Counted from the stretch's first letter, positions 1 through 6,316 are shown. The stretch: 15,293 nt of DNA from a bacterium (GCA_030672255.1 DAOVGU010000225.1:1-15293); one strand, 5' to 3'. The notes: generated by a model not told the origin, from the sequence alone. Numbers and translations are program-made.

Positions 1-3
1 AAA

Positions 4-1428
4 CTATTTCAGGAAAACTTCAGATTCTACCCACTCTTTGAGCTGTTCTTCCATCTTTGCTGCCTGTTCTTGCTCCTCATCAATAACATTATGAAGCTCT
101 TCAGGACTGGTAGCTAAATTCAGTAACTCCCGCTTTGGAAGGGATTGAAATTTTTCTGGATGAAAGAAATCTGTCAGTCCAATAAATCCATAAGGAGAAG
201 GAACTGAACCAGCAATTAAACGACTGATATCTGCGCGATGGATAAATTTATATTCTTTATTACGTATTGCAATTTCAACAGCTTTCCAGTATTGACCATC
301 TTTAACCCAGGAACCCGTAGAATAAACATAAGTACGGTGTTCTGATAGCTCCCCATATAAAATAGGCAACAAACTTCTTCCATCGTCACAACCTGAACCA
401 TGTGCGGCTGGTGGACGAGCGAACTTTACGCCAGCAACATCCAGGATGGTAGAAAAGACATCTGCATTCTGCACCAATGCCTCTGAGACGGCCAATCTCT
501 TCTTCACCAAACCATTAGGAGGTTTGATAATCAGTGGCACGTGAGTCACTGCATCGTAGACTTCCCGATGATTAAAGAAGCTGTGGTGTTCAGCCATGGT
601 CTCTCCATGATCTGAGGTGAAAATGATAAGAGTATCATCATATAAATTGAGTTCTCTCAGAGTATCAAGTAAATGGCGAATTTGCTCATCAACATAGTTA
701 ATCTCTCCATCGTAGAGATCGATGTTTCCCCTCTCTTTTGCTCCAACATCAGCAACTCTTCCCCAACCGTTGATATATTCCACACCTGAACGAGTACGAT
801 ATATTTTGGACTCAATCTCCTCGTGTGAATATATAGACCGATATGGCTCAGGTTGATTATAGGGCTGATGGGGATCCCAGTAGTGAATAAAGAGAAAAAA
901 CTTTTCCGATACATGATTATGCAACCAGGAGATAGTCGTCTTATTCAACTCCTCAGCAAGAACAGAACAAAGAGCCTGACGCTGAAGATAAGATTTTCCA
1001 TGCAGGGATTCTTCTTCTCTTACTCCAACTACTCGTGCTTTACTGATGTAGTATTCAAATCCGCGTGGAAACCACTTGGGATTACAATCCATAGCATGAA
1101 GATTATCAATTGCACAGGTAAGATAATCTTCTTTCTGAAGAAACTCAGCAAGCATGGGGATGTTATCATCTAATACATGAATATTCTCGTTTGGTATACA
1201 CCATATCGTTCCCACAATGCCATGACTCACCGGGCTTAACCCCGTAAGCAATGAGGTAAAGCTTGGTATAGTGTGAGTTGTCTGACTAAAACAATCAGTG
1301 AAACGGGTGCCCTCTGTAGCTAAACGGTCAATTGTTGGGCTATTGGGCCTGTGGTAACCATAACAACTGAGATGGTCAGCACGTAAGGTGTCAACTGCAA
1401 TTAGTACGATATTATTTACTGTAGACAT
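4..1428 (-). CDS. Sulfatase-fold (alkaline phosphatase superfamily) hydrolase lacking the Cys/Ser formylglycine motif
   Basis: A 474-residue protein of the sulfatase/arylsulfatase fold. The N-terminal metal and strand motif reads VDTLRADHLSCYG (residues 12-24, Asp13), and the C-terminal half has HYWDPH and TSDHGE, the usual metal-ligand block. Where classical sulfatases carry C/S-x-P-S-R this protein reads TIPSF (Thr53 to Phe57) before TSLLTG. Neither the residue converted to formylglycine nor the following Arg is present. Thr is the nucleophile in related phospho- and phosphoglycerol transferases such as LtaS, so phosphoester chemistry or an unmodified Thr mechanism is possible. No signal peptide is visible, suggesting a cytoplasmic protein. 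The frame is open to 1551, but I choose the ATG at 1428: it follows a GGGAAAG sequence, clears the upstream gene, and starts directly at the fold. It is the last gene of the left cluster, 49 bp after the URO-D gene. Substrate unknown. Confidence 0.87.
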   Translation of the reverse strand: MSTVNNIVLIAVDTLRADHLSCYGYHRPNSPTIDRLATEGTRFTDCFSQTTHTIPSFTSLLTGLSPVSHGIVGTIWCIPNENIHVLDDNIPMLAEFLQKEDYLTCAIDNLHAMDCNPKWFPRGFEYYISKARVVGVREEESLHGKSYLQRQALCSVLAEELNKTTISWLHNHVSEKFFLFIHYWDPHQPYNQPEPYRSIYSHEEIESKIYRTRSGVEYINGWGRVADVGAKERGNIDLYDGEINYVDEQIRHLLDTLRELNLYDDTLIIFTSDHGETMAEHHSFFNHREVYDAVTHVPLIIKPPNGLVKKRLAVSEALVQNADVFSTILDVAGVKFARPPAAHGSGCDDGRSLLPILYGELSEHRTYVYSTGSWVKDGQYWKAVEIAIRNKEYKFIHRADISRLIAGSVPSPYGFIGLTDFFHPEKFQSLPKRELLNLATSPEELHNVIDEEQEQAAKMEEQLKEWVESEVFLK

Positions 1429-1477
1429 CTTTCCCTTTTTCATATTTCTTATCTCTTTCATTTTTATTGCCTTTGCA

Positions 1478-2509
1478 TCAAAGGTTAATAGGATATTTGC
1501 CAAATTTAAACGTTGCTTCAACCATCGCCTTGTAGTTAGAGAAAGGGACATAGTTAGTTATGCTGTTGCTTGAACTCACACAATATCCCCCTCCTGGTGC
1601 AATATCCCTAATTCTCTCTCTTACTTCCTCTTTTACCTCTTCTGGAGTACCCAGAGTGAGGGTGTATCCTAAATCGACATTTCCTATCAGACAGAGTCTA
1701 TCTCGGAATTTCTCTTTTAGTTCTTTTATCTCCATTGCCTTGGGCTCTACTGGAGTAATGGCATTAATGCCGATATCAATTAAATCTTTTATTACCTCCC
1801 AGAGTTTTCCGTCAGAATGGAAGCTAAACGGCAGGTTATAGTCCTTAGCCAAGCCAGCCAATTTTTTATACCAGGGGAATATATATTTTCTTAAAATCTC
1901 CGGGGAGATCAACAATCCTTCGGTGTAGGCTAAGTCATCACCTATATGAAGGGCCCCTATGTTTTTGTGCGCAAGGATTCTCTTGTTTATCTCAAATATA
2001 GTTTGGCCTATTCTATTGAACATCCTCTCCACTAATTTGAGATTCGTTTTTAGAGAGATGGCAAAATGCTCAAATCCCATTAATAGATATGTCCACCCTA
2101 AGAATCCCCCTTCCCCACTAATCACCTTCATACCGGGAGGAAGATACTTACCTATTTCATCTAAAGGAGAGTAATCGATATCATCAGCAGTTAGCCAGGG
2201 GTAATTTTCAAATTCCTTCATATCAGTAATTATCCCCTTGTTAGCCCAGGCTCTCCCATCCTCAGCTTCATTCCAGCCTATCTCGGAAAATGGCGAGAAC
2301 TTAAATAAAGCAACATAGTCATATCCAGATTCTACCCAGAACTCAACCTCTGCCTTGAGGTCATTGATAGGCTTCCCTAAAAATGTTTCTTTTATCCCGT
2401 TATCCACAACCAATTCTCCTAAGGGTACCCTATCCGGCTCCTGGCAGAATAACGTCCTCCTTACCCTTTCAAAGTTTGGTTCCATTCTATAGACACCCTT
2501 TACAGACAT
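1478..2509 (-). CDS. URO-D family protein, corrinoid methyltransferase-like (MtaA/MtbA type)
   Basis: A 343-residue protein of the uroporphyrinogen decarboxylase superfamily. The N-terminal block EPDRVPLGE (residues 24-32), the central DDLAYTEGLLISPE (191-204), FHSDG (230-234), IGNVDL (275-280), GTPEEVKEEV (287-296) and GGGYC (307-310) are family hallmarks. Genuine HemE is unlikely because the gene sits with catabolic genes rather than haem genes. Members of this subgroup usually act as methylcobamide or related methyltransferases. MtaA-type enzymes bind zinc through H-x-C and a distant Cys; here the motif is H-S-D with Cys310 about 77 residues later, so a zinc site with Asp replacing one Cys is possible. 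The frame opens at a TTG at 2527, but the ATG at 2509 is preceded by AAAGGAGG (2513-2520) and is preferred; an ATG at 2485 is a second option. It lies 31 bp after the upstream gene and 49 bp before the sulfatase-like gene. Confidence 0.85.
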   Translation of the reverse strand: MSVKGVYRMEPNFERVRRTLFCQEPDRVPLGELVVDNGIKETFLGKPINDLKAEVEFWVESGYDYVALFKFSPFSEIGWNEAEDGRAWANKGIITDMKEFENYPWLTADDIDYSPLDEIGKYLPPGMKVISGEGGFLGWTYLLMGFEHFAISLKTNLKLVERMFNRIGQTIFEINKRILAHKNIGALHIGDDLAYTEGLLISPEILRKYIFPWYKKLAGLAKDYNLPFSFHSDGKLWEVIKDLIDIGINAITPVEPKAMEIKELKEKFRDRLCLIGNVDLGYTLTLGTPEEVKEEVRERIRDIAPGGGYCVSSSNSITNYVPFSNYKAMVEATFKFGKYPINL

Positions 2510-2512
2510 AAT

Positions 2513-2520
2513 CCTCCTTT
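2513..2520 (-). promoter_or_regulatory. Ribosome binding site deciding the URO-D gene start
   Basis: AAAGGAGG on the minus strand, three bases before the ATG at 2509. It argues for that ATG over the upstream TTG at 2527. The spacing is short, so the ATG at 2485 cannot be fully excluded. Confidence 0.6.
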
Positions 2521-2540
2521 TTAACAACCATCTGCATAAA

Positions 2541-3263
2541 TTACGGACTTAGGTTTACCCATCCATCTACAGTTCCATTCTCTTTTAAAGTAACTTCAAC
2601 TCGGTATATGCCTAGTTCATCGGCTGGTGTATAAGCTCTCAAGCTGTCTGGCTTCAAGGCAATAGAATCATAAGTTTCCCAATCGCCAGTCCACCAGTCA
2701 AAGGCCCCAAACTTGGCAACCTTTATATCCAGTCTTCCCGCCTCGGTTGCTTTAATGAATACCGTATTTCTTGGTCTAAACCAGGTAACTATCGGTGGAC
2801 TGGGATAGGGAATTCCTGCCTTAACATTTGCAGATTTGAAAAGAGCAGTTGACATTGGACGTCCCTGACTAAACGAAGTAAATCGCCTCAAATCTATCTC
2901 TCTAATAAGATTTTCTCCCCAGGAGACCAGAACTATCCAGGGTTTAGTGGGGTGGCTTGTAAAACAATCTGTGTTTTGGGGATAAAGCCAACGAGCTTGG
3001 GGATTTAAATAATCATCTATGACAAAGGTTCCGTAATAAGGGTAACTACCCCCATTATATACAGCTAAGATACTTGAGCCGAAAAGAAAGGAGACGGAAG
3101 GATTGGGAAAAGGCAGATTCATACGCGCAGGCGCAGTCCCTTCTTCAGCCCTGGCAAAAAAGGATAGTTTCATAATTTTTGTCTCTCCTTCAACAGGACA
3201 AACCAGTGCCCTGTGGTTACCTCTATCTGCCACCACTATAGCTATGAAATGGAGCCTGGGCAA
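2541..3263 (-). CDS. Unidentified protein, probably frameshifted near its 5' end
   Basis: I do not recognise this protein. The open frame gives 240 residues with many aromatic residues and beta-rich segments (FIDDY-type turns, WIVLVSWGEN, DWWTGDWETYD) and a C-terminal Ig-like stretch ending DGWVNLSP. The segment VVADRGNHR near the start resembles an NHL beta-propeller strand, but no repeat series follows. The frame begins at a TTG directly after a TGA (3264-3266) with no good ribosome site. A far better start, an ATG at 3312 with AAGGAGG five bases upstream, lies in another frame that stays open to 3223. A single extra base between about 3223 and 3263, for example in the T-run of CCATTTC, would join them into one protein of about 256 residues. 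It is either a recent pseudogene, an assembly indel, or a TTG-initiated gene. It sits inside the left cluster, 31 bp before the URO-D gene. Confidence 0.6.
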   Translation of the reverse strand: MPRLHFIAIVVADRGNHRALVCPVEGETKIMKLSFFARAEEGTAPARMNLPFPNPSVSFLFGSSILAVYNGGSYPYYGTFVIDDYLNPQARWLYPQNTDCFTSHPTKPWIVLVSWGENLIREIDLRRFTSFSQGRPMSTALFKSANVKAGIPYPSPPIVTWFRPRNTVFIKATEAGRLDIKVAKFGAFDWWTGDWETYDSIALKPDSLRAYTPADELGIYRVEVTLKENGTVDGWVNLSP

Positions 3264-3312
3264 TCATTCCAGGATGTTTCATTGTGTCGCGTATGTCTGC
3301 AAATTCTTCCAT
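3223..3312 (-). other. Probable true 5' end of the preceding gene, in the other frame
   Basis: From the ATG at 3312 a 29-codon reading frame begins MEEFADIRDTMKHPG and ends at a TAG at 3223-3225. It overlaps the main frame of the unidentified gene by about 40 bp. AAGGAGG at 3318-3324 is the best ribosome site in the left cluster and would be wasted on a 29-residue peptide. A +1 shift within the overlap would continue into the main frame. This is inference from reading frames; no homologue was available to confirm it. Confidence 0.5.
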
Positions 3313-3319
3313 CACTACC

Positions 3320-3376
3320 TCCTTCTTTTCTTCACATCATCTGGATTTCCTTCCTGAAGAATCTTTTGAATATCTA
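3320..3376 (-). pseudogene. Possible internal scrap of a URO-D family gene
   Basis: Between the deacetylase stop and the next ribosome site, one minus-strand frame reads IDIQKILQEGNPDDVKK before a TAG. It lines up with the VDL...LGTPEEVKEEV block of the intact URO-D gene (residues 278-296) at the Asp, Leu, Gly, Pro, acidic and Val-Lys positions. It is too short to prove homology, but a URO-D N-terminal stub lies on the other side of the deacetylase gene. Together they suggest an older URO-D gene replaced or interrupted by the deacetylase gene. Confidence 0.35.
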
Positions 3377-4210
3377 TTAAAAAGGCACTTCTTTTGCCCA
3401 AATAGTCTTGTATTGAGAGAAGATTTTAAACAATCTCCCAGCTGTCTTGAATCTATCCGAGAGGTACTGACACAGAGGATGCATAAGTACAGTTGCAATA
3501 CCATTTTTTCTCTCAATCTCAAGAACCTGTTTTTCAACTATATCACCCCATTTTTCAATGGGATATGACTCTTTAGTTGGATCATTGGTATAGGTCCAAT
3601 ATTTCTTCTGGTTTTCAACATACTCTTTTGTTCGGTGAGCGTGATAGATATGGTCATGGTCCATAATAACATTTATAGAATGTGAAATTAATCCCTCTGG
3701 TATTTTTTCAGGAAACAGTTTATGCCAATTTAAATCATCAGAAATACATTTAATGCCGGCTTCCGCTAATATTTTGTAGGTATTTTTATCAACAACAAGT
3801 CCATGGCTTCTCCACGAAACAAGGTCTTTACCTATTCGCTTTTTTACAATTTCAATCATCTTCTGTATATCTTTTTTTTGATTGGCATATGTTCCATGCG
3901 AAAAAGAATGGGATATGTCAGGCTTGCCTGTAATTTTTGCCCATATCTGGGAGAAAAGAGTTCGTGGAAGCCCTTCATAGGTATGGCCTCCTATTTCCAC
4001 AATCTTGGAAGCCGCAATTGGCTTAAAATCTTCCCACTCTTCTTCAAGCGTTTTACCCGTTACATAAAAGGTTGCCTTAAGCTTATATTTTTCAACAAGT
4101 TTCAAGTACCTGCAGGATATTTTAACTTCTGAATCATCTGGATCTTTTATATATCTTTGTTCGTTAAGCTTGAGTGAATGATGGTGAATATCACCTGTCA
4201 AACATATCAT
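3377..4210 (-). CDS. Polysaccharide deacetylase-like (NodB/CE4 fold) protein
   Basis: A 277-residue protein of the NodB homology fold. TGDIHHH (residues 5-11) matches motif 1 with a single Asp7; KLKATFYVTG (43-52) is the typical second strand; EIGGHTYEG (72-80) is motif 2, with His76 present but the second metal His replaced by Gly80; SWRSHG (132-137) carries the conserved Arg134; and VLMHPL holds the C-terminal His244. The partly changed metal triad suggests an altered metal site or substrate rather than a standard chitooligosaccharide deacetylase. No signal peptide or membrane segment is visible, so a cytoplasmic role in sugar catabolism or glycan precursor metabolism is likely. The ATG overlaps the end of a URO-D stub (4191-4331) and has only a weak ribosome site (GAAAG). 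It is the first intact gene of the left cluster, 64 bp before the next gene's ATG at 3312. Confidence 0.82.
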   Translation of the reverse strand: MICLTGDIHHHSLKLNEQRYIKDPDDSEVKISCRYLKLVEKYKLKATFYVTGKTLEEEWEDFKPIAASKIVEIGGHTYEGLPRTLFSQIWAKITGKPDISHSFSHGTYANQKKDIQKMIEIVKKRIGKDLVSWRSHGLVVDKNTYKILAEAGIKCISDDLNWHKLFPEKIPEGLISHSINVIMDHDHIYHAHRTKEYVENQKKYWTYTNDPTKESYPIEKWGDIVEKQVLEIERKNGIATVLMHPLCQYLSDRFKTAGRLFKIFSQYKTIWAKEVPF

Positions 4211-4331
4211 ATATTATACTTTCAGCCAATAACTCTAGATTACGCACGCAGCTACCCACAATAGGCACCCGATCAACTTCCTCGAAATTAAGAGCTCTAA
4301 GAGCCCGTTCCCTTGGTAATAGATTAGCCAT
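4191..4331 (-). pseudogene. N-terminal stub of a URO-D family methyltransferase-like gene
   Basis: A 46-codon minus-strand frame starts at an ATG at 4331, with GGAGG eight bases upstream, and ends at a TGA at 4191. It reads RERALRALNFEEVDRVPIVG, the classic beginning of URO-D family proteins (compare EPDRVPLGE in the intact gene at 1478-2509), then continues about 20 residues and stops. The rest of a domain of about 340 residues is missing; the deacetylase gene starts inside its last codons. The good ribosome site and start show that it was once a full gene. It may still be translated and could couple to the deacetylase ATG at 4210. The N-terminal match is clear; the history is inference. Confidence 0.65.
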
Positions 4332-4359
4332 TAATTTTTCCTCCATTAGTTTTTTATTT

Positions 4360-4560
4360 TCAGCAAGCAGTACAAATTTTAATCAAATTTTTTGCCTCTT
4401 CTTCTGTAGCAACTTCCACATTTAACAGCAATCCCTTCGTTCCAAGACGTTCAATTAGTGTCTCAATCTCTTTCGAGCTTGCAACGAAAGTTAAGCATTT
4501 ATTTCTTGCAAGTATCCTTTTAAAAAGAAAAGAACTGAAGTTCTGACATAAGGATAGCAT
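4360..4560 (-). CDS. Short unidentified ORF, possibly the 3' remnant of a gene
   Basis: The 66-codon frame has a convincing C-terminal half (SSKEIETLIERLG, then NVEVATEEEAKNLIKICTAC), with a helix-strand-helix look and coding-like composition. The first 17 or so residues look random. There is no ribosome site at the ATG at 4560, and the frame runs into a TAA at 4585. It lies 29 bp before the URO-D stub, so it may be the tail of the gene that once preceded it. I cannot name the family. It borders the vapBC-like patch, whose promoter overlaps the region just to its right. Confidence 0.35.
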   Translation of the reverse strand: MLSLCQNFSSFLFKRILARNKCLTFVASSKEIETLIERLGTKGLLLNVEVATEEEAKNLIKICTAC

Positions 4561-4572
4561 AGGGGCAGCTGG

Positions 4573-4601
4573 TTGACATTCCCCTTAAGATGTGGTAGCC
4601 T
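4573..4601 (+). promoter_or_regulatory. Candidate promoter for the antitoxin/toxin pair
   Basis: A perfect -35 TTGACA (4573-4578) is followed after 17 bp by TAGCCT (4596-4601), a weak -10. Transcription would start near 4608, on top of the ribosome site of the small plus-strand gene at 4620. The position and spacing are good, but the -10 matches only half the consensus. Confidence 0.4.
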
Positions 4602-4619
4602 CAAAGTGGAGGTGATACC

Positions 4620-4787
4620 ATGACAAAAACGAACATTAAACAGGCTAAAAAGCATCTGGCTAAAATACGAGAGATCGTCTCTCAAACACGCTCTCCATTT
4701 GCTGGCATGAGCAAGGATGAAGCAATCGAGAAAATACGGAAAGTAAGAGAAAAGTTGTGGGAGGAGAAACTTGCGGCTCGTTCTTGA
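4620..4787 (+). CDS. Small antitoxin-like protein paired with a PIN-domain toxin
   Basis: A 55-residue, strongly charged, helical protein: a Lys-rich start (MTKTNIKQAKKHLAKIREIV), SPFAGMSKDEAIEKIRKVRE and an end of LWEEKLAARS. The start is set by GGAGGTGAT (4608-4616), nearly a full complement of the 16S tail, six bases from the ATG counting from GGAGGT. The gene ends 17 bp inside the start of a PIN-domain reading frame, the tight overlap typical of antitoxin-toxin pairs of the VapBC kind. Small proteins ending in a similar [K/R]VREKLWEEK motif are, from memory, found next to PIN proteins. It is one of only two plus-strand genes here, consistent with an inserted module. It appears intact while its toxin is decayed. 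No clear DNA-binding domain can be assigned. Confidence 0.7.
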   Translation: MTKTNIKQAKKHLAKIREIVSQTRSPFAGMSKDEAIEKIRKVREKLWEEKLAARS

Positions 4788-4968
4788 TACAAATGAGTAT
4801 CTCTCCACATTGACCTTCCCTTTCATATCTTCCCAGCAGAAAAATGTCTCAAGCTCCTTAAAGCCAGGAGATAGAATAATCTTTGAACATCAGTTACAAC
4901 ATTTCTACCCAAAAATTCCTTTAAAGATACCCGTCGGTGCTCCTTCTGAGATAACCTGGCAGCGGTAG
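4771..4968 (+). pseudogene. Decayed PIN-domain (VapC-like) toxin
   Basis: From a TTG at 4771, preceded by GGGAGGAG, the frame reads LRLVLDTNEYLS, the first strand and catalytic Asp of a PIN-domain ribonuclease. After about 17 codons the homology leaves this frame: from about 4820 another plus-strand frame reads FPAEKCLKLLKA, which looks like the expected PIN continuation, and then meets a stop. The original frame runs on to 4968 with no PIN features; the later acidic residues and the rest of a domain of about 130 residues are absent. So the gene carries at least one frameshift and a 3' truncation. The 17-bp overlap with the antitoxin-like gene is preserved. An active nuclease is not expected. 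Confidence 0.6.
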
Positions 4969-4999
4969 CAATGGCAATACACTCTATCATCCTCCTCAC
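4905..4999 (-). pseudogene. Possible C-terminal scrap of a Gfo/Idh/MocA-type oxidoreductase
   Basis: A minus-strand frame beginning near 4999 reads ECIAIATAARLSQKEHRRVSL. This resembles the C-terminal helix and tail of Gfo/Idh/MocA sugar dehydrogenases (an Ala-rich helix, Arg-x-Ser, then a short strand). Nothing upstream in the frame fits the rest of the enzyme, and downstream it runs into the antisense of the decayed toxin. It is a single short block and could be chance. If real, it adds to the picture of a sugar-catabolic locus that has lost genes here. Confidence 0.22.
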
Positions 5000-5040
5000 C
5001 TATATTCCTCTCCCACATAGGGGGAGAGGGCAGGGTGAGG
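4994..5040. repeat. Nested palindromic intergenic element
   Basis: Outer arms CCTCACC (4994-5000) and GGTGAGG (5034-5040) enclose inner arms CCTCTCCC (5007-5014) and GGGAGAGG (5022-5029). The polypurine/polypyrimidine arms resemble short dispersed intergenic repeats seen in many bacterial genomes. It would fold into a long hairpin on either strand, and could end transcription coming from the ROK gene, although no T-run follows. Confidence 0.5.
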
Positions 5041-5042
5041 GC

Positions 5043-5135
5043 TCATCGTAATTCCTTCTTTGCTCTGATCAGTAAATCGTCTAAGGCCTTAAGTTTTTCC
5101 TTGGGCCATTGGGGAGGTTGATAATTTTTCAGCAT
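5043..5135 (-). CDS. Small ORF translationally coupled to the ROK gene
   Basis: A 30-codon frame starts at an ATG at 5135 that overlaps the ROK stop as ATGCTGA. AAAAGGAGA lies about eight bases upstream inside the ROK gene. It starts MLKNYQPPQWPKEK and ends LDDLLIRAKKELR, a basic, helix-prone tail. The overlap and ribosome site are more than expected by chance, but the product is tiny and unrecognised. It may be the 5' stub of a longer gene lost from this patch of debris, or a genuine microprotein made with the regulator. Confidence 0.4.
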   Translation of the reverse strand: MLKNYQPPQWPKEKLKALDDLLIRAKKELR

Positions 5136-6301
5136 AATCGTATCTCCTTTTCAATGAGGTAGGCACATACTCCTAAAGCGCCGATTTCCTCTCCCAGAGA
5201 GGAGAGTTCAATTTTGACATTTTCCATTAAACGCTGTAACGTATGTCTGGTAATCGCTCTCTTGGTCGGAGAAAATAAAAGGTCTTGCACTTTGGCAAAT
5301 TGCGGGTCAAGGACAACCATCTCCGGATTTAAAAGATTGATCAGGTTGGCAATTCCCATTCCTAAGTATCGGGCGGCATTATCAATCAAACTCAAAGATA
5401 AATTATCCCCGCGCCGGGCGGCGGCAAAAATTAGTTCTGCGGTAACATTCTCTGGTTTTTCCCCACTCAACTCCCTGATGAGCGAGTTTGTTCCTTCCGC
5501 AAGAGACCTTCTGGCCTGAGTTACTAAAACCTGCGTTGATGCCAATGCCTCCAGACAGCCACGCATTCCACAGTTACAAATTGGTCCATCCGGTTCCAGG
5601 ACAGTATGACCTAACTCCCCAGCATTCTCAGTAGTTCCTTTGAATAATTGTCCATCAAAAATCATCCCCGCCCCGATGCCCGCAGGTCCGTATTCTATAA
5701 ATACCAGATTGCTCACTCCTTTACCCACACCCAAACTTTTTTCCGCAAAGACCCTCATCGGAGCAGTACTCTCCAAGATTACGGGAAGACGAAACTTCTG
5801 ATTAATAATCTTCCTTAAAGGGACATTCTTCCAATCCTTGAGCTGGGTATAGAAAACACAAATACCCTTTTCGGTATCAATAAGGCCATGAGCACTGACG
5901 CCAATGCCTAAAATCTTCTTTTGTTCTAAACCAAGAGTCAACTCCTTAATTGCGGAAAGAAGGTTGGTAATGACTACATCTTTACCCTTGTTAGAATCGG
6001 TATCTCTTTTAATCTTTTTCCTGATGTTCCCTTTCATATCAGTAACCACACCAATTATCCATTCTGGGTTAAACTCCAATCCTACAGAAAATCCTTTCTC
6101 GGGATTGATTCCCAACATTGTATTTCTCGGGCGTTGGCTATCAGGATTTCTATTTTCTTCCACTATCCATCCTTCTTGAATTAACTCTTGGACATACTTG
6201 CCAATCGTGGCCATCCTTATTCCCGTGAGTTGCCTGATTTGCGTTCGGGATAAAGGTTGATGCTCCTTAATTACATTAAGCACTACCTTTTTATTTTCCA
6301 T
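5129..6301 (-). CDS. ROK-family transcriptional repressor (NagC/Mlc/XylR-like), kinase-dead
   Basis: A 390-residue protein. Residues 1-60 form a winged-helix DNA-binding domain (SRTQIRQLTGIRMATIGKYV at 18-37 is the helix-turn-helix). Residues 68-385 form a ROK sugar-kinase-like fold with the zinc motif GELGH...CNCGMRGCLE: His232, Cys242, Cys244 and Cys249, the same spacing as the zinc site of Mlc. The catalytic motif that reads ENDAN in active ROK kinases is ESTAP here (177-181), so the catalytic Asp is Thr179 and phosphorylation of the sugar is not expected. It should act in the cytoplasm as a sugar- or sugar-phosphate-responsive repressor. A strong promoter and two hairpins lie directly upstream (6317-6482), suggesting autoregulation. 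The sugar-catabolic cluster further left is a plausible target, though gene debris lies between. The ATG has only a weak GAG ribosome site. Confidence 0.9.
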   Translation of the reverse strand: MENKKVVLNVIKEHQPLSRTQIRQLTGIRMATIGKYVQELIQEGWIVEENRNPDSQRPRNTMLGINPEKGFSVGLEFNPEWIIGVVTDMKGNIRKKIKRDTDSNKGKDVVITNLLSAIKELTLGLEQKKILGIGVSAHGLIDTEKGICVFYTQLKDWKNVPLRKIINQKFRLPVILESTAPMRVFAEKSLGVGKGVSNLVFIEYGPAGIGAGMIFDGQLFKGTTENAGELGHTVLEPDGPICNCGMRGCLEALASTQVLVTQARRSLAEGTNSLIRELSGEKPENVTAELIFAAARRGDNLSLSLIDNAARYLGMGIANLINLLNPEMVVLDPQFAKVQDLLFSPTKRAITRHTLQRLMENVKIELSSLGEEIGALGVCAYLIEKEIRLC

Positions 6302-6316
6302 TTTATCTCAGTCAAT

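Noticed and set aside
1429..1551. 41-residue N-terminal extension of the sulfatase-fold gene
   Set aside because: It overlaps the end of the URO-D gene in another frame and has no family similarity; the ATG at 1428 is better placed.
4212..4217. TATAAT just before the deacetylase ATG on the minus strand
   Set aside because: Only two bases from the start codon, no -35 element at 16-18 bp, and it lies within the URO-D stub coding sequence.
4491..4826. 111-codon minus-strand frame
   Set aside because: Antisense to the antitoxin/PIN pair, whose ribosome sites and motifs are convincing on the plus strand.
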